DNA of 64,000 nucleotides from Haematobia irritans (taxonomy: Eukaryota; Arthropoda; Insecta; Diptera; Muscidae), in assembly GCF_050003625.1 (NCBI RefSeq), contig NC_134400.1:67040126-67104125 (forward strand). The letters run 5' to 3'. Numbering within the stretch: position 1 is the first letter of the stretch; each line of letters opens with the position of its first letter. This document shows, in pieces, positions 22,645 through 32,562 of this stretch. The notes below the pieces were generated by a model. The model did not search any database. It was not told the origin of the DNA and saw only the letters and a program-made list of their open reading frames with translations. Position numbers and translations under genes: made by a program.

Positions 22645-23001
22645 TACTTACCTGAGCTCACTAGACGTACTAAGTGGTGTCTGCCAACTCATCCCCTAAA
22701 CATAGGAAGCCTTGTTTTCATATGCGACTCCGACCTTCCTCGATCTCAATGGAAACGCGGCAGAATTGTTGAGCTATTTACTGGCAAAGATGGCGTGGCG
22801 CGTTCGGCAAAAGTTAGCACCAGTTCTGGAGTTTATAGAAGGCCAATTTCCAAGCTCGCTGTTTTGGATGTCGATGCCAGCGGAGATGTTGGTGAAGCCT
22901 CCCCATCCGGGTCATTTCACGGGGTGGAGGATGTCAATGATGGCACCCCTAAAGATGGCAACACTAAAATGGGCAATGCGAGTGGGTTCGATGGGGTTTG
23001 A
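22645..23001 (+). pseudogene. BEL copy 2: C-terminal DUF5641-like end of pol
   Basis: Separated from the integrase by the Jockey insertion. It reads ARSAKVSTSSGVYRRPISKL and ends GFDGV stop just before LTR b. Confidence 0.75.
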
Positions 23002-23012
23002 ACCGCATCCGC

Positions 23013-23331
23013 TGAACAATAATTTTATTGATATTCATTATATACATTATATACCTTTGTTTGTATTCGTAATTTGTTAGCGTTCCTTTTTTCATATAAA
23101 AGCCCTTCAGGCCTTGATTTTGTCCCTTTCTGCTGGACACAAAAAACATGTAAGCATTGTAATAATCTTTAAATTTTCATTGTATTTTATATAATTCTTT
23201 TATAGCAAATAAACAACAATCATCCTTTGTACATCCAACCTTTAAGCAATTCGAGTTTTCGTTGGAATTGTATTACCGCCAAGATTGGTATACTTTGGGT
23301 GGTTTATTTCGTGTCAGATGCAGAGAGGACA
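23013..23331 (+). repeat. BEL LTR b (between copies 2 and 3)
   Basis: 319 bp, TGAACAATAA to AGAGAGGACA. It shows the empty site of the MITE found in LTR a. Shared between copy 2 (as 3' LTR) and copy 3 (as 5' LTR). Confidence 0.75.
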
Positions 23332-23675
23332 TTTTTATTTGATGTTTTATTTGAAGTTTAACCCGACGAAGTTGCCGATTTATGTGATGCTTAAAACCAA
23401 AATTTTATTGATGCCGACAAGCTTATTAGCTGTTTAATGCCGCCAAAAGCCGAAATTCGATGATTATAAGCAGTTAATTTATTATTGTATTGCCGTAAAC
23501 ATAATTTATTGTTTGATAAGAAGCACAAATTTATTAAGCAAGGCCGTAACAATAGTCGCCGTTACAACCTGTCTATGTGTAATGTATTTCTGAAGGAATT
23601 TGCCAATTATTGTCCTCAGAATTTTGTTTGTGAAGCTGTGTTCCGTATTGGTTTGAATTCTGCCCTGTCTATTTA
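23332..23675 (+). other. BEL leader of copy 3
   Basis: Nearly identical to 16481-16824, including the stops in the protein-like pre-gag frame and the TAATG overlap with gag. Confidence 0.5.
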
Positions 23676-26432
23676 ATGTCAAGGATCAAGCGATCGAATC
23701 AAGGTAAACCCTCAGCCCGTTTTGACCAATACCTCGTCGATATGAGCCTATTACATTCGCCACCAAATACCCCATCAATTTCTTCAAATGCAATGCTCCT
23801 CAATCAAGGAAACGTAAGTACGCAGCCAATTCTTGAGCCGGAGGAATCTACAAACAAGCAGTCTGCTGGCAGAGAAGTCGAAGGGAAAAAAGAAGTTAAT
23901 AGCCAAAAACAACAAAAGCCAAAAGTCGTCGATTCATCGGGTGAGTTAGAAAAGCAAGTGAAAAATATGCAAGAAGTGCAACAACAAACACAGCAGCAGA
24001 TGTTACAGATGCAGCAGCAGATGTTACAAATGCAGACAATGCTGCAAAATCAATTAAAATCACAAGAAAGCCAAATGCTGCAATTAAAGAAAGATGTGGT
24101 TGACATATTGACTTCGCAGCAAGCGCAGCCGTCCGTCCAGAGTACTCAGCCAACACAACAGCAGCCGTCGACATTGGAGTCAATAAATATACACAATTTA
24201 TCAATACCGCCGCCACAGTCAACCACCACCGCCGCCAATAATGCCACAATTAGTCTCGCCATCGCAAGTAACGCAACAATTTCAGCAACCGCCATTGGGT
24301 TTGCAATGTGAACCAGCCCAGGAGCAACGAAATAGTGTTTTAAACACTCCAAACCCTTATTATATTAATTTGCCACAAAAGAAAATTTACCCTCTTCCAA
24401 TATTTTCAGGCTTACCCGAACAATGGCCAACTTTCGCCGAATCGTTCTACAATACAACCGATGAATTCCAGTATAATAATTTGCACAATATAATGCGCCT
24501 AAAAGAATCATTGAAAGGAAGTGTCCGTGAGTCTGTTGAATGTTTATTGGGAAGCTCTGAAAATGTTGCAGCTGTAATGAGTCATTTAAAGGAAACTTTC
24601 GGCAGACCGGAACAACTCATAAAAAGCCAGATCGACAAAGTCAGAAAAATTCCGCGTTTGGTGAATAATAATTTGGAAGCCTTGGTAAGTTTCGCCAACA
24701 AGACATCAACCATGGCAACATTCCTGAAGAACGCTCGTGTTGAGCATCACCTGTACAATCCATCATTGTTGAGTGAACTATTTGCCAAATTGCCAATGAA
24801 TCGTCAAATGGAGTGGGGAGAGAAATGTCTCTCGCTAAAAGAATCACCATCTGTTTTGGACTTCAGTCAATGGTTGGAAACATTGCGCCGAGTTGCTAAC
24901 ATCGTCCACGATACTCTACCATACGCACCAAACGTCTCCACTAATCGTCGCCAAACCACAAACCCAAGCCGTAAGTTTGCATGCGTCGCCGTTAAAAATT
25001 GTGTTGTGTGCGAAGGAGTCTGTACGTCAGTTGGAAAATGTAAACAGTTTATACAAATAAGTACGGACGAAAAGTGGGAAAAAATAAAGAATTTAAAGGT
25101 TTGTTTCTGCTGTTTAAAGAAAGGCCATCAGTTAAGAGATTGCAGAAACAAAATTGCCTGTGGAAAAGATGACTTCCAGAAATTCCATCACGTATTACTC
25201 CACAATGAAGTTGCTACCGAAGTTGGAAATTCCTCTGCTGTGCCGCAGCCTGAACAAAGAATTTGTCACGCTGTGGGTGAAACCGGTAACATTCTATTTC
25301 AGATTTTACCGGTCAAATTATATGGAAAAAATAAAATTATTTCCACTTACGCCTTTGTAGACGACGGTGCAAACGTTTCTATGGTTGATAGTAAGATTGC
25401 TAATGAATTGGATTTGCAAGGTAAAAAGCAAAAATTATCACTTCAATGGCTTAATGAGCATTGTGTGGCACAAAATTGTGAAGTCATTGAAATGACTATT
25501 AGTGGAGTTGGAGCTGGAGACAAGCGGTATACTATGAAAAATGTTTATACAACGTCCAATTTATCTTTGCCAATTCAAAGTTGTAGTTTACAAAATCTTG
25601 TAAAATGTAATGAAAATATTGATGTATCAAAAATAAAATTTGTTGACTATAAAAATGTTCAGCCAAAATTAATAATCAGTCTTCATCATTGTTTTTTGAC
25701 AGTACCTTTGGATGTGCCCCGCATATTGTCAGCCGCTGGACCGATTGCAACCACAACGAGATTAGGTGTCATGGTGTATGGACCGACTGCTGGAACAAAT
25801 CCTACAACAACAAGACGTGCTCTTCATGCTCGAAGGTACGAAAATAAAGAAGACGACTTACAAAGCTTAAACGTTATGATGAAAAATTATTTTGATATGG
25901 AGAGCCTCGGGGTAAAAATAACAACAACAAAACTAATTCCGGCTGATGATGAACGTGCTTTAAAATTGCTAAATGAATTCACAAGGGAAGTGGGTGGCAG
26001 ATATGAATGTCGTCTTTTATGGAAGGAAAATATACCTCCTTTTCCCGAATCATATGAAATGGCCCTAAAACGTTTGTATTGTGTAGAAAAGAAGATGGCT
26101 CGTGACAGTGAGTATAGCCGCGTATATTGCCAAAAAATTAATGATTATTTATCCAAAGGCTATACCAGAAAAATTGAAGAAAATGAAAAGCCGGTAAACA
26201 ATGGCCGTGTGTTTTATTTGCCGCACTTTGGGGTGCAAAATATAAACAAAAAAGGAATTCGTATTGTTTTCGACGCCGCAGCCGAGGTCCACAATATTTC
26301 ATTGAACAAGTGCCTTTTGAGTGGACCAGACATAAACAATACGCTTATCTCAACAATTTTTAAATTTCGAGAAGCTCCAATTGCTGTATGTGGATATATT
26401 AAGGAAATGTTCCACCAGGTAAAAATCGCCAA
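23676..26432 (+). pseudogene. BEL copy 3: gag, zinc knuckle, protease, start of RT
   Basis: The most complete copy of this part. Gag begins MSRIKRSNQG, needs the same +1 frame change near 24225-24240, then stays open for 749 codons to 26490: DUF1759 region, CEGVCTSVGKCK, zinc knuckle CFCCLKKGHQLRDC, protease FVDDGANVSMVD (S to N against the other copies), and RT up to motif A. The catalytic Asp of motif A is Tyr (CGYIKEMF), as in copies 1 and 2. At about 26432 the copy-1-type 13-base loss shifts the frame. Confidence 0.85.
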
Positions 26433-28483
26433 AATCAAAAATTCTTGTGGAGGAATGGAGACAAGAATAAAAAGGTCGACATTTATGTAATGGAACGCAT
26501 GATATTTGGTGCGACGTGCTCACCAGCTATAACTCAATTCGTCAAAAATATGAATGCCAAAAAATATTTGAAGCCGTCTCCTCGAGCCGTAAACGCAATA
26601 CTCGAAAGACATTACGTTGACGATTACGTCGATTGTTTCCAAACTGAAAATGAAGCAGTGCAAGTGGTAAAAGATGTTATTAAAATCCATGGTGCTGGAG
26701 GATTCGAACTGAGAAATATGATATCAAATTCAGAAAAAGTTTTGGAATCTTGTGGGCAATCGGCCAGTGGAATAGACGACAGCGGTGAGTTTTTAAGCAA
26801 AGATAATATTGAAAGAATTTTGGGTATACACTGGTTACCAAATGTAGACATATTTTGCTTCCGTTTAAATTTTCATAAAGTGGAAAGATCTATTTTAGAA
26901 TTTGCCAAAGTGCCTTCCAAGCGTGAGATGCTTTCTCTAAATATGTCAATTTATGACCCATTTGGATTTTTGTGTGATTTCATGATTACATCCAAAGTTT
27001 TGATGCAAAGAGTATGGAAAGCAGGTATAGAGTGGGACGAGGAGTTGCCGATTGAAATTTATAATCATTGGAAATTGTGGTTAATGGAACTTAAAAGGCT
27101 GGAACAGTTTACTATATCTCGTTGCTATTTTAATGAATTTTTAAAATGTAAAGTAGACTTACACATATTTGCAGATGCGAGCGAAGAGGCGATGGCGACT
27201 GTTGCATATTGGCGTGTGGTAAGTGTGGATGAAATAAAAGTTATTTTCGTGATGGGAAAATCTTCTTGTGCCCCTACAATATATCATACTATACCCAAAC
27301 TAGAACTGCAGGCTGCAGTTATGGGTGTCCGGATGAAGGATTTAATAATTTCTAATCATACAAAAAATATTAATAAAATTTATTTTTGGACAGATTCCCA
27401 TACTGTCATACGATGGATCAATTCTGACCACCGGAAATATAAACAATACGTGGCCAATAGGGTGGCAGAAATTTTGGAAGGCAGCGGAATGGATAATTGG
27501 AATTGGTGTCCTGGAACAAAAAACCCAGCTGATGAAGCAACACGGGCTAAATATCCCATAAAGTACGAGGCGGACGGACGGTGGAAAAACGGACCAGATT
27601 TTTTGAAATTGGATGAATCCCAGTGGCCAACAGAATCAAACATGGAAAATTATGAAGATTCTACCAATTCCGAATTGAGATCAAAATTTGTCTTTCTGGT
27701 GGCTCGTCAGGTTTGTTCCATAATTCCTGATATTAATCGATTTTCAAAATATTCCAGATTAAAACGTACAATGGCTTGGGTACATCGTTACATACAAAAT
27801 TTATATCGGAAAATCAAGAATATTGGCTTAATTAAAGGCGAGTTGTCTGTTGAAGAAAATGCATGGGCTGAGATGTATTTATGTCGACGTATTCAAAGTG
27901 AAGTTTTTTCTGAAGAAATTGCTGATATTGGACAACAAGGGCATGTGGGTAAATACAGTAAAATAAAGATGTTGAACCCACGCATCGGTGAAGATGGATT
28001 ATTGAGAGTATCTGGACGTATTCAGAATGCACCAAGTCTGTCCATCCAGTCAAAAAATCCCATCATTCTTCCAAACCAACATTGCTTTACACGCCTGCTA
28101 GTGGAGTCGTATCATGTAAAATTTTGCCACATTAATATGTCAATTGTAATAAGTGAAGTGCGATTGAAGTTTTGGGTACCATCAATTCGTCGTTTGTTGA
28201 ACAGTATACAATCTCGATGTCAAGTTTGCCGCATACGAAGGGCGAAGCCTCGTCAACCACAAATGGCCCCTTTGCCGATAGACCGTGTAACTCCATATAT
28301 TCGTGCCTCCACTTACACCGGTGTGGATTATTTTGGACCTATTAATGTCACCATTCGTCGCCAACGAGAGAAGAGGTGGATCGCCTTATTCACCTGTTTG
28401 ACCATACGTGCTATCCACTTGGAGATAGCGCCTGATCTTTCCAGTGATTCCTGTCTACTTTGCATCAGAAATTTTATAAATCG
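26433..28483 (+). pseudogene. BEL copy 3: RT, RNase H, integrase
   Basis: The frame from 26445 has YVDDYVD, the RNase H-like region and the integrase with an intact zinc segment (FCHINMS). It ends at 28493, because a 17-base deletion between two GTA repeats (around 28483) removes the codons before the second catalytic Asp segment (IRSDNGTNF) and shifts the frame. Confidence 0.85.
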
Positions 28484-29304
28484 TAATCCGTAGTGACAAC
28501 GGCACTAATTTTATTGGAATTGAAAAAGAATTGCAGGGTGAGCAAAATTTTATTGATAATAATAAAATGTCTTCGTCCCTTACAGCATTGGGCATTCAAT
28601 GGAAATTCAACACTCCTGCAAATCCTAGCGAAGGTGGTGCCTGGGAGAGACTAGTGCAGTCGGTGAAGAAGGCCCTTTATGCGATGTTGCGCGAACATTC
28701 ATCACGGCTGGAGACTCTACAAAGCTTTTTAATAGAAGCTGAGAATATGATAAATTCTCGACCATTGACACATTTGGCTGTTACACCGGAGGACCCTGAC
28801 CCACTGACACCAAACCACTTTTTATTGGGCTGTGCCAATTCGACCCAAACGCCAGCGCCATACGAACCTCGTTAAATGTGTCTGAGAAAGCAGTGGAGAA
28901 TTGTCAAAAATTTGAAGAACGGGCTGTGGCACCAATGGGTTAGAGAATACTTACCTGAGCTCACTATACATACAAAGTGGTGTCTGCCAACTCATCCCCT
29001 AAACATAGGAAGCGTTGTTTTCATATGCGACTCCGACCTTCCTCGATCTCAATGGAAACGCGGCAGAATTGTTGAGCTATTTACTGGCAAAGATGGCGTG
29101 GCGCGTTCGGCAAAAGTTAGCACCAGTTCTGGAGTTTATAGAAGGCCAATTTCCAAGCTCGCTGTTTTGGATGTCGATGCCAGCGGAGATGTTGGTGAAG
29201 CCTCCCCATCCGGGTCATTTCACGGTGTGGAGGATGTCAATGATGGCACCCCTAAAGATGGCAAGGCTAAAATGGGCAATGCGAGTGGGTTCGATGGGGT
29301 TTGA
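28484..29304 (+). pseudogene. BEL copy 3: integrase C-terminus and DUF5641-like domain
   Basis: SDNGTNFIGIEKELQGEQN, then GGAWERLVQSVKKALY (catalytic Glu), to PYEPR. TTA is changed to TAA at 28873-28875, a nonsense change, followed directly by MCLRKQWRIVKNLKNGLWHQ and the C-terminal region (GSVVFICDSDLPRSQWKRGR) to GFDGV stop. No Jockey insertion here: WVREYLPEL is continuous, which defines the empty site. Confidence 0.85.
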
Positions 29305-29315
29305 ACCGCATCCGC

Positions 29316-29567
29316 TGAACAATAATTTTATTGATATTCATTATATACATTATATACCTTTATATACATTATATACAAAAAACATGTAAGCATTGTAATA
29401 ATCTTTAAATTTTCATTGTATTTTATATAATTCTTTTATAGCAAATAAACAACAATCATCCTTTGTACATCCAACCTTTAAGCAATTCGAGTTTTCGTTG
29501 GAATTGTATTACCGCCAAGATTGGTATACTTTGGGTGGTTTATTTCGTGTCAGATGCAGAGAGGACA
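29316..29567 (+). repeat. BEL LTR c (3' LTR of copy 3, internally deleted)
   Basis: 252 bp: same ends as LTR b, but about 67 bases after ATATACCTTT are replaced by a short ATATACATTATATAC repeat. After GAGGACA comes non-BEL flank TCAAGTGTGCC. Confidence 0.75.
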
Positions 29568-29784
29568 TCAAGTGTGCCGAGTTTGGTTGAGATCGGTTCA
29601 GATTTATGTACCACACAAACATACATTTAGAGAAATTCAAGAGTTAGTGAGGTTTAGTGCAATTTTTTTGTGCATTTTACTGATCAACGGTCTAAATATA
29701 TCGTTGGATACATTGTTGGACGTGTTTTCAAGTTGCTCCAATTAAAATTAAAATTTCATTGTGAATATCTCGCTTGTGTTAAAA

Positions 29785-30608
29785 TCGTAATCCGTAGTGA
29801 CAACGGCACTAATTTTATTGGAATTGAAAAAGAATTGCAGGGTGAGCAAAATTTTATTGATAATAATAAAATGTCTTCGTCCCTTACAGCATTGGGCATT
29901 CAATGGAAATTCAACACTCCTGCAAATCCTAGCGAAGGTGGTGCCTGGGAGAGACTAGTGCAGTCGGTGAAGAAGGCCCTTTATGCGATGTTGCGCGAAC
30001 ATTCATCACGGCTGGAGACTCTACAAAGCTTTTTAATAGAAGCTGAGAATATGATAAATTCTCGACCATTGACACATTTGGCTGTTACACCGGAGGACCC
30101 TGACCCACTGATACCAAACCACTTTTTATTGGGCTGTGCCAATTCGACCCAAACGCCAGCGCCATACGAACCTCGTTAAATGTGTCTGAGAAAGCAGTGG
30201 AGAATTGTCAAAAATTTGAAGAACGGGCTGTGGCACCAATGGGTTAGAGAATACTTACCTGAGCTCACTAGACATACTAAGTGGTGTCTGCCAACTCATC
30301 CCCTAAACATAGGAAGCGTTGTTTTCATATGCGACTCCGACCTTCCTCGATCTCAATGGAAACGCGGCAGAATTGTTGAGCTATTTACTGGCAAAGATGG
30401 CGTGGCGCGTTCGGCAAAAGTTAGCACCAGTTCTGGAGTTTATAGAAGGCCAATTTCCAAGCTCGCTGTTTTGGATGTCGATGCCAGCGGAGATGTTGGT
30501 GAAGCCTCCCCATCCGGGTCATTTCACGGTGTGGAGGATGTCAATGATGGCACCCCTAAAGATGGCAAGGCTAAAATGGGCAATGCGAGTGGGTTCGATG
30601 GGGTTTGA
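29785..30608 (+). pseudogene. Duplicated BEL integrase C-terminus and DUF5641-like end
   Basis: Copy of 28481-29304. It carries the same TAA at PYEPR (30177-30179) and the same C-terminus, so it was duplicated after those lesions arose. An ATG frame from the flank (29670) runs into it by chance. Confidence 0.85.
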
Positions 30609-30619
30609 ACCGCATCCGC

Positions 30620-30871
30620 TGAACAATAATTTTATTGATATTCATTATATACATTATATACCTTTATATACATTATATACAAAAAACATGTAAGCATTGT
30701 AATAATCTTTAAATTTTCATTGTATTTTATATAATTCTTTTATAGCAAATAAACAACAATCATCCTTTGTACATCCAACCTTTAAGCAATTCGAGTTTTC
30801 GTTGGAATTGTATTACCGCCAAGATTGGTATACTTTGGGTGGTTTATTTCGTGTCAGATGCAGAGAGGACA
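30620..30871 (+). repeat. BEL LTR d (duplicate of LTR c)
   Basis: 252 bp with the same internal deletion as LTR c. It is followed by TCAAGTGTGCCGAGTTTGG, which resembles units of the 39279-40200 repeat. Confidence 0.75.
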
Positions 30872-31492
30872 TCAAGTGTGCCGAGTTTGGTTGAGATCGG
30901 TTCAGATTTATGTACCACACAAACATACATTTAGAGAAATTCAAGAGTTAGTGAGGTTTAGTGCAATTTTTTGTGCATTTTACTGATCAACGGTCTAAAT
31001 ATATCGTTGGATACATTGTTGGACGTGTTTTCAAGTTGCTCCAATTAAAAATAAAATTTCATTGTGAATATCTCGCTTGTGTTAAAACCGGTGCTTAACG
31101 TGATCTAAAGCTTTTGCATTCTGTTCGATATATTTCGTTTGAGCTGTTTTGTGTGGAAAGCTGTATTTTTATAAAGTTTTATAAAACTGCAAACCATCGA
31201 AAACAATACAAATATTTCAGTTTTTGTTGTTGTTTCGTGGTTTCTGTAGACAAAGAGAAAAGGCGCTTTGACCTGTGGGTACACAAATTAGAAACGTCAG
31301 CTTACTCCTCACTCAATAGTGTTGGCCAGCGAAACGTCATTCCACTGTTCTCCTTCTGTTTTGATTGATAAAAGCTCACTTCAAAAGTTTTTCTGTGGTT
31401 GTTGATCAGGCTAAGTACTGGTCGTTGAAATAGCTAAGTACTGAATTTACTAACCTAAACTCAACTCTGATTTTGTATATGCCTAGAAGTAT
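30872..31492 (+). other. Flank of BEL and probable 5' UTR of the non-LTR element
   Basis: Starts with a short stretch resembling the second 'TATACCC'-type repeat (GGTTCAGATTTATGTACC). The rest probably belongs to the 5' UTR of the element whose ORF1 begins at 31623, but the boundary is not marked. No ORF of note. Confidence 0.4.
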
Positions 31493-31622
31493 ACTTTGGA
31501 TTTTACGTATTAAATTTCACTTTTGATTTCAAGTCTGAATCATATATTTATTCATTGCGAAATTGTTGGAAATATACTTGCGTCCACATTTTTGTCTTTG
31601 ACATATTAAGAAAAATTGAAAA

Positions 31623-32562
31623 ATGGCTTGCCCTATACCGTCGTGTCGTATCACTAAATTGGATGAACAAATGATTTCGTGCTGGATTTGTTCAACAAGT
31701 TACCATTCAAAATGTGCGCAATTAGCAGCACGCACAATTGACAACTTACGTGAAGATAAGGGTCTGCGGTGGTGCTGTGAAAAGTGCAAACATATTGATG
31801 GCGAGTTTTTTTACCTTTTTTAAAAACTGTAGAGCCAGACTCGATGATATTTCGAGGGATTTTGATTTGATCTCAGATCGCTTTAAAAAATATAAGAATC
31901 TTCTTGATAATTCTTCAAACTTGGACATAGTGTTACAATCACCAACTGAAAATTCCAGAAAAAGGAAGAAATCTAAATCTAACAAGAATTCATCTAACAA
32001 TGAGATTGAAACAATTTCTCCGACACTAGTTAACGCCAATAATAATATTCAGGATTCAGAGACTGTTGTCATTCCTACTAACAAAGCTGAAACTGCACCT
32101 TTACCTATTCCACCTATTATTATTACCCCGTCGCATTCGAATTCAATGAACACTGGAACAGTAGTGGCACCAGCTACTGTGTTAACTGATACTAATGCAT
32201 TCTTTTCTCCTTTTAATACACCTACAAATCAATCGCCTGCTGGTTCAGCTCCAAAACCTTTAAGGGTCTTACCCCCAATGAAAACCATTTTTGCTGCCCG
32301 TTTTGCTCCAGAAACAACAGAGGATGATATTCATTTCTACATAAAATCAAAACTGAATGCAAATGTAGACATTAAGGTATCTAAACTGCAATTTGTAGAG
32401 AGGAGGAACAAGTCGTCATTCAAAATTTTCGTACCTGAGGACATTTTTGACACAGTGGTCAATCCGGAATTCTGGCCTTACAGAGCTGTGGTGCATGAAT
32501 TTGTTTTTAGAGATAGAGTTGCCCGTTTACCTGTACGTCCCGTTGAGCAATCAAAAAACTGA
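31623..32562 (+). pseudogene. ORF1 copy 1: PHD-finger and RRM-like nucleic-acid protein, one frameshift
   Basis: The first 66 codons (MACPIPSCRITKLDEQM...) form a PHD-type zinc finger: C-x4-C, C-x2-C, H-x2-C, WCCEKC. A run of seven T at about 31806-31812 forces a +1 frame change; after it the frame runs FFTFFKNCRARLDDIS, a basic KKSKSNKNSSN stretch, a Pro/Thr-rich linker, then KTIFAARFAPETTEDDIHFY through FRDRVARLPVRP, an RRM-like end domain common in such ORF1s. The stop TGA directly follows the slippery run at 32553-32559. PHD fingers in ORF1 are known in the CR1 group. Both copies share the T7. Confidence 0.8.
32553..32559 (+). promoter_or_regulatory. -1 frameshift heptamer AAAAAAC at ORF1/ORF2 junction, copy 1
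   Basis: ORF1 ends TCA AAA AAC TGA. The heptamer A AAA AAC is in the correct phase and directly precedes the stop. ORF2 lies in the -1 frame, is open from here, and has no ATG before the endonuclease. Seen directly; that it works is inference. Confidence 0.6.

Larger units (their letters stand above)
10468..30871 (+). mobile_element. Head-to-tail array of three BEL/Pao LTR retrotransposon copies
   Basis: The order is: copy 1 without 5' LTR and N-terminal gag (10468-15783), LTR, copy 2 (16481-23001), LTR, copy 3 (23332-29304), LTR, then a duplicated copy-3 end and a fourth LTR. Neighbouring copies share a single LTR. The coding parts show DUF1759 gag, a zinc knuckle, a BEL-type aspartic protease, RT (YVDDYVD), RNase H, integrase and a C-terminal DUF5641-like domain. 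All copies are broken. Copies 1 and 2 share a Jockey-type insertion; copies 1 and 3 share an RT deletion. No left LTR or 5' flank exists, because copy 1 starts abruptly next to mariner. Confidence 0.9.
28481..31087 (+). repeat. 1,304-bp tandem duplication of the BEL end plus flank
   Basis: Unit 1 is 28481-29784 and unit 2 is 29785-31087. Each holds the integrase end, DUF5641-like region, LTR and about 215 bp of flank. The offset is 1304 throughout, with a 1-base change late. The junction joins flank ...GTTAAAA to TCGTAATCCG. Differences are single bases (CTGACACC/CTGATACC, TATACATAC/TAGACATAC). Confidence 0.9.

Noticed and set aside
29670..30179. 169-codon frame starting in flank and entering integrase
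   Set aside because: Created by the tandem duplication junction; the start is outside the element.
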